DNA of 28,557 nucleotides from Lojkania enalia (Eukaryota; Ascomycota; Dothideomycetes; Pleosporales), in the NCBI GenBank assembly GCA_010094045.1, contig ML986647.1, positions 80,940-109,496 on the forward strand, given 5' to 3'. The translations under genes were made by a program, and so were the position numbers. Shown here one piece after another: positions 21,458 to 28,557 of the stretch (the first letter of the stretch is position 1; the number at the start of each line of letters is the position of its first letter). Below the pieces are notes generated by a model. The model did no database searches. It was not told the DNA's origin and was given only the letters and a program-made list of their open reading frames with translations.

Positions 21458-23250
21458 ATGTCAGTTACGGAAACTCGTCTCGGGGGCGATCAAGCCACGG
21501 ATTTATCGACGTCATCGGCAGAGAACAACTTTAGCGATACAATAGTGATGAGTACTCAGCCAAAAGCATCACCTCGCAACATGGGCAAAATCCGATGGAT
21601 CCTGACATGCTCGGCCTTATACTCGGCAACTCTTCTCTACGGTCTTGACACCACAATCGTGGCAGATGTGCAGGTTCCCATCGTAGAAAGATTCGGACAT
21701 GTTGACCAACTAACGTGGGTTGGCGCTGCATTTCCTCTTGGGTCGGTCGTCGTCATTCTGCCCCTTGGAGTCATATACGGATTGTTCGATTCCAAATGGA
21801 TGTACATTGTCAGCTTCGCCCTTTTCGAGGCAGGGAGTGCTCTCTGTGGCGGCGCCCCTAACATGAATGCGCTCATTATTGGCAGAGTCATCGCTGGTAT
21901 TGGTGGTTCAGGTCTATACTTAGGGTGAGTTTGTATTACGAACAACCATTGTTTCTAGTTTTAACTATAGTACAGGAATCTGAATATCTTTGCAAGCCTT
22001 ACTACAATCCAAGAACGTCCTATGTATTTTGCCGGAGCAGGCCTTTGCTGGGGCGTAGGCGCCATTCTGGGGCCGGTCATTGGTGGGGCTTTTGCGGAGA
22101 GTTCCGCTACCTGGAGATGGGTAATAATAACTACTGATACTGTACTATAGAGACTTGGTCGCTAACATTATCATAGGCTTTCTATATCAACCTAGTTGTT
22201 GCAGGATTTAGTGGTCCTATTTATGTGTTCTCTCTACCCTCAATTCCTCCGAAACCAGGCGTCTCCACTTTGAAGAAGATTCTCGAAATCGACATTCTCG
22301 GCAGTACACTTGTGGCGGGCATATTTGCGATGTTCATCATTCCGTTGACCCTTGCGGAAGGATCCTGGGCTTGGGACGACGCTAGTACTATCACATGTCT
22401 CGTTCTCTGCGGTGCTCTTACGGCAATCTTCATTGGGCAACAAGCATTTTCTATCTTTACCACTCCGGAGCGACGCATTTTCCCCGTTGGCCTACTCCAC
22501 AGCAGAACACTGATCTTATTGTTTATTTCTACTGCTGCAACTTCAACGAATCTCTTTATCCCGGTCTACTATATACCGCTGTACTTCCAGTTCACTCATG
22601 GAGACGATACAATGGAGGCTGCTGTTCGTCTTCTTCCATTCGTCCTCATTGGTGTCTTCACTACGATGGTGAGCGGGGGCATAATACCTAGAACTGGCTT
22701 TTATATGCCGTGGTATGTCCTCAGCGGCGTTGCGGCTACTCTGGGTGGGGCTCTTATGTACACGGTGAAGAATAACACATCTACTGGGGCTGTATATGGT
22801 TACAGTATACCAATTGCTATTGGCGCTGGAAGTAGCTTACAGATCGGATATTCTGTCGCACAGGCTATCCTTCCTATTTCTAAGCAACCAGCAGCTATTC
22901 GATTCATCAATATGTCCCAACTAGGGGGTACGACAATTGCTTTAACTATTGCGGGGCGAGTATTCCAGACATACGCTTTCAAGAATGTCAAACAGGCGCT
23001 CTCTGGTCTTGGCTTCACGGATGGACAGGTTGTAGCCGCAGTTGCTGGAGCACAAGGGACGATGTTGGATTCGTTGACTCCAGGAGTCCGCGAGGCTGTT
23101 TTGGAAGGTATCGTTAAAGCTATAGCGAAGGCTTATATTCTAGTTATTGTGGGAGGGGCAACAACTCTCATTTGTTCTTTCTTCATGAAGAGAGAAAAAG
23201 TATTTCAGGACACTGCTACCTCTATTCAAGACGTAGAAGAGAAGGAATAG
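21458..23250 (+). CDS. MFS efflux transporter, fungal DHA2-like (14-helix) family, three exons
   Basis: A predicted plasma- or vacuolar-membrane proton antiporter that exports drugs, toxins or secondary metabolites. Exons 21458-21924, 21976-22120 and 22177-23250 give 561 residues, normal for the family (about 540-590). A polar N-terminus of about 45 residues precedes the first helix (ending GLDTTIVA, residues about 47-70). Loop 2-3 carries the motif A equivalent (GVIYGLFDSKW, about 102-112). Motif B is IIGRVIAGIGGSG (about 141-153). Motif C, the antiporter signature, is GAILGPVIGGAFA in exon 2. Later helices include FTTPERRIFP, FIPVYYIPLYFQF and a FFMKRE end followed by an acidic tail. The start is the first in-frame ATG, with A at -3 (CACGATG). 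No premature stops and ordinary codon use show that it escaped RIP. It resembles toxin and mycotoxin efflux pumps, but no cluster genes are nearby, so the substrate is unknown. Confidence 0.93.
21925..21975 (+). other. Intron 1 of the transporter gene (51 bp)
   Basis: Donor GTGAGT at 21925 and acceptor TACAG ending at 21975, with a TTAAC branch-like site at 21961. It splits a Gly codon (phase 2). The alternative AG at 21969-21970 would give an immediate stop. Splicing joins GSGLYLG to NLNIF, the usual family sequence at this point. Confidence 0.88.
22121..22176 (+). other. Intron 2 of the transporter gene (56 bp)
   Basis: Donor GTAATA at 22121, branch site GCTAAC at 22161-22166, acceptor CATAG ending at 22176. 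It lies between codons (phase 0) and joins SSATWRW to AFYINL, the expected family sequence. Confidence 0.9.
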
Positions 23251-23540
23251 AATAAGTGCAAAGAATATTAAGGTAGAAAGTTGTTTAGTCTCTTTAAAAG
23301 ATCTATATTAAATAATAGAGTTCTTAAGATATAATTATTATAAATATTATAAGTATAGAAATATAACTAGAGTTAATAAAGTTATAGAATTTAACGTAGT
23401 AGATATTAGAAGAAGTTAGAGCTGGATAGAATATAACCTAGTTATATAACCGGTTTAATCTCTTAATAATAACTAAATAATTAAGCCTATTTCGTTAGAA
23501 AAGGTATATTAAGTAATATAAGTGGTAAGCAAGCGCGCTA
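23251..23540. other. 3' flank of the transporter, rapid return to RIP-type DNA
   Basis: Within about 20-40 bp of the stop codon the sequence becomes AT-rich with CpA and TpG depleted. An AATAAG hexamer at 23250-23255 could serve as a weak poly(A) element. No TIR or LTR end was identified, so the exact left edge of the adjacent pogo element is unknown. Confidence 0.5.
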
Positions 23541-24494
23541 TCTTATTAATTTTTTCGACTATTCTAGCGATATATTTTTACAACGTATTAAAATACTATA
23601 AATATAATATATATCCTTAATTAAATAGTATCTATAGTACCCTTCTCGCATATATATAAGTTATACCTAATCTCTCTATAACGATTATAGCGTATAGAAG
23701 CCTATTAACTCGTACCTAATCGCATCTTACCTTAATATATTTCGCCCTTTAACTACTACTCAACTACTATTTAAGTAATAATCTCCTCTTCCTCTACTTT
23801 TAATAAGGTATCTTACTTCTAAATCTACTTCTTTTTATACTATTTACGCGTTATAGCAGCCGTATTTATTTTCTTAAGACTAGTAACTCGACCCTTTAGT
23901 AATATAGCTAAATAAAGTATTATCTCAGTACCTTTTTTAAGCTAATTAATCGCTATAATAATAGAAGTAGGTAATAAGCTTTTATACCTTTAAATCTAAT
24001 CGTAAATTAATATTAATTAAGCTTCTAATTTATACTAGTTACTTAGTATTTTAACTTCCTATTGTTAGAAGCACGGCTCTATACTACTATACTACTACAA
24101 CCAAAAGGTACGAATGATTAATATCGCTAATTATAGGTGTAGAATAGTATATATACCCTTACACCTATATAAGAACCTTTAATATAGGTAGTATTAATAT
24201 ATTAAACTTTATATTAAACTTTAATATTACTACTTTTAAATTATATAGAATTAAACTAGCCCCTTAAAAGTTTATATAAATATTATCCTTTATAATTAAT
24301 TACTAGTAGATAGTATAAAAAATTAGAAGAAACTTAAACTTTATAATATAATTAATATAGTCGTATATTAGACTTATAATCTAACTATTATATACTCGCT
24401 TTATATTACGGACATCCCTATAAGAACCCCCGTACTAGACCTAATTAAGATCTAGGACTCTATATAGCTGGAAGAATAAGGCTAATATAAGATA
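23541..24494 (-). mobile_element. Pogo-9: C-terminal half of a further pogo transposon, cut by the Gypsy element
   Basis: Minus-strand pogo sequence runs from the Gypsy start leftward to the zinc-knuckle region. The N-terminal half should lie beyond the Gypsy element, outside the window. It has a different C-terminal region from Pogo-1 to Pogo-7 and so represents another family. No TIR was found. Confidence 0.75.
23640..24440 (-). pseudogene. Pogo-9 transposase C-terminal remnant
   Basis: Read on the minus strand from right to left. KRVY at about 24400 is the segment after the third catalytic Asp. Then DYINYIIKFKFL, a GASL/GLV segment near 24255, and a linker (SPTSIIIAINQLKKGTE-like, with stops, about 23935-23965) shared by many fungal pogo proteins. 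A basic stretch and VEEEE near 23780 follow, then a zinc-knuckle remnant at about 23660-23710 (Cys and His to Tyr). There are many stops and at least one frame change. It has no catalytic core inside the window. Confidence 0.75.
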
Positions 24495-24930
24495 TGTAAC
24501 GCGCTTAGTAGCTTAGTTAACTAAGTAACTGAGTGCACTTAGTTGCTTAGTTGATTAAGTAACTAAGTAAGAAGAAATAATAAGAGAACTAAATTATATT
24601 TAACAACCTTACAACTCTAATCTTTATAGCTCTTTATAGTTAACTTAAATATCCTTCGCATACTCTACTTACGTACTTCTATTATAAGTTTATAAGAATA
24701 ATATACCTTACAGCACGTAATTACTCTTAGTTATTACCCCGCCCTATATCTAGCTAAGTAGAAGGGCTGTTATACTTTAACTACCCTCGTAAGACTAGAA
24801 GAAGTAAGACCAGTTAAACTACCCTAGTTATAAGGAAAGAGATACCTTTAGTAAGTAACGTAAGAAACTCACGCAAGTAGAATATCGGGATTAGCTAATA
24901 AAGCTACCTTGTTAGAGGTAGGTATAACAA
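24495..24930 (+). repeat. Candidate 5' LTR of the Gypsy element
   Basis: Starts TGTAAC. A possible end is TAACA at about 24929, after which coding remnants begin within about 200 bp. Only the start is reasonably supported; without the second LTR the end is a guess. Confidence 0.4.
24504..24567 (+). repeat. Paired 30-nt hairpins around a GTGCAC palindrome
   Basis: Two inverted repeats, 24504-24533 and 24538-24567, each with 15-nt arms and no loop. The arms have three mismatches each, mostly transitions. They are direct repeats of each other with a 34-bp period, built from CTTAGTT units, and GTGCAC (24533-24538) lies between them. They sit 10 bp inside the Gypsy start. Confidence 0.85.
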
Positions 24931-24949
24931 CTATATTTATAAGAATATA

Positions 24950-25900
24950 AAACGAATTAGCGTAATAATAGAAATAGCTAGTCCTAGTAGATAAATAGAT
25001 AAGAAGCCTAAAGGAGACTTAAGATAGCCTTCTCGAAAATCTTAAAGGAATATAAGGAATAGTTAATAGTAAATAAGAGATAGGACTAGCGGGAATTATC
25101 CAAAAACTTAAATAAGTTAAAAGAGTACTATTAATAATATATTACTAACGACGAATTAAACTAGTACTACTTAATAAATTTAATAGAACCAGGTCCAAGT
25201 TTAAAGGATTTCTAGTAGTAGTAAGGATCTATATCGACGCTAACCTCGATATTATTTAGTATAAGAACGAGAAAGTACTATTTATAGGAGTATACTTAAC
25301 GGGTAAACTACTTAACTAGTTCTAGTCCTTTCTAATAGATTTTAAGAACTACGCAGAAGAATACTAGAAGAGTAAAACTAAAGTAATATTTATAAGCCTA
25401 GTATACTTCTAATAGAAATTTAAACTAGCATTCGGAGATATTAATAAAGTACGAGTAGTAGAAGATAGATTCTATAACCTAGTTTAACTAGGATCTGTTA
25501 CCTCGTATATATTAAGCTTTTAACAGCTCTTAAATAAAGTTATATAGGATAACTATAGTATAATAGTAAAGTTCTATAGAGGATTAAAAATAGAAATAAA
25601 ATGAGTAATAATATATATAGAGCAACCGCAGGACCTAGCGTTATATTTTCAACTAGTAAAGAGAATTAACGATAAACTATACCAGTTTAAAAATAAGGAA
25701 AGATAAGCGTACTACTAAAGGGTATACTTCTTAGTAAAGGCTGCCGACGCGGGTAGACCTATAGATCTAAGCGCTACTAGAGAAAAGAAGCCTAAGTTAT
25801 AGGCGACTCAGGAAAAGAAGACTTAAAAGAAAGATATTAAGTACTACAACTGTTAGAAATTAAGATATATAGTAAAGGAATATCAAAGCAAAAAGAAAGA
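24950..25900 (+). pseudogene. Gypsy Gag remnant
   Basis: Retrotransposon Gag (PF03732-like) is readable from about 25195 to 25680: KFKGF, YLTGK at about 25296, LAFGDI at about 25430, LGSVTSY at about 25490, KFYRGLK at about 25570 and EQPQDLA at about 25620. A zinc-knuckle remnant follows at about 25841-25885 (first Cys now Tyr). Stops occur mostly at Trp and Gln positions. The N-terminal part before 25190 is poorly recognisable, so the start is approximate. Confidence 0.82.
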
Positions 25901-26899
25901 AAGAAGAAACCAGCCTATAGAAGACAAACCGTAGGAAGTAGGTAAAGAAAAACTAGCCGTAACTATAGAATACAGAGCCCTATATTAGTTCTTTTATAGC
26001 GAAGACGAGTGTTAAGTATATTAACAACTTAAAGAAGCTATAGGATATTAGCCTTAGAAGAAAATACAACTTACAGTAACACAGGAACGTATAAAAAGAT
26101 GGCTAGAAGAAGTTTAGGAAGAATTAGACGAGGATAAAGAAATAAACACCCCGTTATAAATAGAAGAAGCTACTACTAGAGTATTAACACCTGAACCAGT
26201 ACCTAGAGTATATTCTATATACTAATAAGGAATAATCGAGTACGAATAGGGAATGCCGGCTCCTATAACTACTCTACGGGAAGAACTACCTATAAGATTC
26301 CACGATAAGAACGGACTAGGATAAGATATTATCGGCGTTTACGAAGAATAGTAAAATACCTACCCTAGGGAAATCCGCTTCTCACACTTCTAAAAATAGA
26401 TAGAAACTATAAAAGTAATAGAAGGGTACCTTAATATAATAGATTAGGATAAGGTTGCATATATAGTATAGAAAGTAGTAGCCTTCTTACGAAGCGAAGT
26501 ACTAGTAAAATACTAGATACTAAAAGCATCACGATATAAATAAGAATAGAATTACTAGGTTAGAGAAGATAATAACCCCTGTATAAACCAACACCACCTA
26601 GTATATTTCGAGATAGTATAGATATCGTGTATTAAACGATAGTATAAGGCCTACTAAGGAAGAAAGGAAAATACAGGTGTATAGCTAAGACGACTAAATA
26701 AAGATAAAGTACTAGGAAATCCTATAAAGTAAGAAGCTATAATAGAATAGAAAATTACTAAATAAACCTAAAACTATATAATACTTAAACCTAGACCTCT
26801 ACTACCTAAAGTATATACTAGAGGAAGGCTATAGTATAAATACTTAGAACGGAAATATCCGAAATATATATCTATAAAAGAAGTAATAGCCTACTAGCC
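25901..26899 (+). other. Gag-protease spacer of the Gypsy element
   Basis: About 1 kb of plus-strand sequence rich in Lys and Glu codons between the zinc knuckle and the protease, with occasional stops. Such spacers are usual in fungal Gypsy Gag-Pol. I recognise no domain in it. Confidence 0.5.
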
Positions 26900-28557
26900 T
26901 AAAATAACTTAGCTATACAGAAACATAGGAGAATACCACCTTACAACACCCAGATAGTACTACAGCTATAAAGCATATATACTTATTAATAGTAGAGTAA
27001 TAAAGAATTTTATAGCTAGCAACTATATTACTAGAAAAGAAATACCTATAATACAACTAGAACGACCTTATATAATTTAAACTATAGAAGGGAAAGATTT
27101 CTAGAAGAAAGTTATATATACTATAGAACTAGGAGAGTTCGAAATTCCAGGAACAACCCGATAAGAATAAATATTCCAAATTATAGAGATTACCGACTAT
27201 AATATTATCCTAGGAATCCTATAGTTAAGAAAAGAAAACTCTTAGATAAATTGGCAAACGGGACGAATTATCCTTAAAAACTCTAGCTAACTAATTAAGA
27301 AACAACTTGCTGTAATAGTAAAAGAAGTAGTAAAAGAATTATTCCTAATAGGAAATATATTATATAGTATACCTAAAGAATACTAATATTTAATAAAACA
27401 ACTCTAAGAACTACTATAATATCTACCTAAATACGGAGAATATAATTATAAAATTAAACTATAACTAGGAAAAGAACCTAGATATAGACTAATATATAGC
27501 CTAATACTAAGGGAAATAGAGGCTCTAGAATAATATATAGACGAACACCTGAAGAAAGGAATAATTAGAGAATTAAACTTACTAGTAGTACACCCTATAC
27601 TCTTTATAGATAAGAAAGGAACAACTGATCTACGAATATATATTAATTATTACACCCTTAACAACATTATAATTAAGGATTAATATTCTTTACTACTTAT
27701 TTGTAATTTGAGAAACTAATTAAGAGAAGCTACTATCTTTATAAAATTAGACATCTAGAACGCGTACTATTAAATCCGTATTAAAGAAGGAGACGAATAG
27801 AAAATAGTATTTAGAATAAAAAGGGGACTCTTTAAATATCTAATTATGCTATTTAGACTTACTAACGCGCCAGCTACTTTCTAAAAACGAATCGATAAGG
27901 TACTAAAACTATACCTTAAACGATTCTATATAGCCTATTTAGATAACGTTCTCGTATACTCAAAAATAAAGTAAGAATATAAGAAATATATTAAACAAGT
28001 ATTACGCGCATTATAAGTAGTAAAACTATACTTTAAAGTAAGAAAATACGAATTTTACACTACACGAATAGACTACTTAGGATTTATTATCGAACTAGGA
28101 CAACTATAAATAGACCTAAATAAATTAGTAGTAATTAGAGACTAGCTAACCCTAAAGTTAATTAAAGATGTCTAATCCTTTATAGGATTTTACAACTTCT
28201 ATCGAACCTTTATTAACAATTAGAGCGATATAACTACACCCCTAACTTAACTATCGAAGAAAGATATTACCTTTATATAGAGAAACGAATAAGAAAAAGC
28301 CTTCTAAAAAGTTAAGAAACAATTTTAGTAAGAACTAGTACTAAAACTCTACAACCCAGAAAAAAAAGCTTTTATAGAAACTAACGTATTAGGAATAAGA
28401 ATAGCTAGAATCCTCATATAAATCTATAATAGAAAATAATATCTAGTAGTATACTATTTACAAAAACTTATACTAGTAGAGATAAATTATAATATATATA
28501 ACTAAGAACTCCTAGCTATTATAGTATATTTTAAAGAATAGCGTGTGTACCTGTAAG
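26900..28557 (+). pseudogene. Gypsy Pol remnant: protease, reverse transcriptase, RNase H start
   Basis: The protease active site at about 26985 reads INSR where the family has VDSG. Flap and C-terminal motifs (IILGIL, about 27205) follow. RT runs from about 27470 to 28090: KKGIIRE at about 27554, KLDI at about 27748, NAPATF at 27861-27881, and the catalytic box YLDN at 27936-27947, where the family has YxDD, so the second metal-binding Asp is Asn. The connection and RNase H start (FIGFYNFYR near 28180, NPEKKAFIETN near 28350, with Asn for the first RNase H Asp) continue to the window end. Many Trp codons are stops. Confidence 0.9.

Larger units (their letters stand above)
24495..28557 (+). 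mobile_element. Ty3/Gypsy LTR retrotransposon, RIP-mutated, runs off the right edge
   Basis: Begins at a TGTAAC LTR-type start at 24495, inside the Pogo-9 transposase. Gag, protease, RT and the start of RNase H follow on the plus strand. RT following protease directly, with no integrase between, identifies Gypsy order. The 3' LTR is outside the window, so the LTR length and the target duplication (candidate AGATA, 24490-24494) cannot be checked. It retains more C, and especially more CpA, than the pogo elements, suggesting a younger or less saturated copy. Confidence 0.85.

Noticed and set aside
21531..21945. Minus-strand ORFs overlapping transporter exon 1
   Set aside because: They are antisense shadows of a clearly coding exon, with no recognisable domain and no context.
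21925..22137. Separate 70-codon plus-strand ORF between the exons
   Set aside because: It covers intron 1 and an off-frame reading of exon 2; the spliced frame gives the expected MFS sequence.
22221..23018. Other-frame and antisense ORFs over exon 3
   Set aside because: Shadows of the transporter frame without domain similarity.
20491..23250. Secondary-metabolite gene cluster
   Set aside because: Only the transporter is present; there is no synthase, tailoring enzyme or regulator in the window.

Overview
The window looks like a filamentous ascomycete (Pezizomycotina) chromosome. About 26 kb of the 28.5 kb is extremely AT-rich debris of transposable elements carrying the signature of repeat-induced point mutation (RIP). 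CpA and TpG are depleted and TpA is in excess. Trp and Gln codons have become stops, and Asp and Cys codons have become Asn and Tyr. One island of normal composition, about 20.5-23.26 kb, carries a single intact gene with two short fungal introns. I cannot name the species.

Layout. Positions 1-12702 are a nested stack of pogo/Fot1-type (Tc1/mariner superfamily) DNA transposons, labelled Pogo-1 to Pogo-7. Pogo-5 (minus strand) is the oldest host. Pogo-1 (118-1989), Pogo-3 (2481-4329) and Pogo-4 (4982-8677) each landed in it, and Pogo-2 (5820-7690) landed in Pogo-4. Pogo-6 (9041-12700) lies next to or inside the end of Pogo-5 and is split by Pogo-7 (10288-12136). All six resolved insertions are flanked by TA. 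For several of them the interrupted host sequence can be rejoined against another copy. An 8-bp satellite (1-96) sits inside the Pogo-5 remnant at the left edge. Positions 12703-13414 are unrecognised AT-rich sequence.

Positions 13415-19212 are a full-length Ty1/Copia LTR retrotransposon with two 236-bp LTRs. Readable protease, GAG-pre-integrase, integrase, reverse transcriptase and RNase H remnants follow in Copia order. Positions 19213-20490 hold another worn pogo transposase. The island (20491-23250) holds a promoter region with a duplicated CCAAT-bearing block and an MFS efflux transporter of the fungal 14-helix drug/toxin efflux group (DHA2-like), predicted at 561 residues. Immediately after its stop codon the sequence returns to RIP-type DNA. 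This comprises a minus-strand C-terminal half of a further pogo transposase (Pogo-9), then a Ty3/Gypsy element that begins near 24495 and runs off the right edge, with Gag, protease, RT and RNase H remnants.

Nothing mobile here appears active. Every transposase and polyprotein is full of stops, and most have lost catalytic aspartates. The transporter is the only plausible functional gene. No biosynthetic partner gene is visible, so its substrate is unknown. I found no novel multi-gene system. The observations most worth a second look are a conserved 17-bp-spaced motif pair in the TIRs of three pogo families, paired hairpins at the Gypsy start, strand-asymmetric mutation of the retroelements, and the survival of a clean gene inside RIP-mutated DNA.
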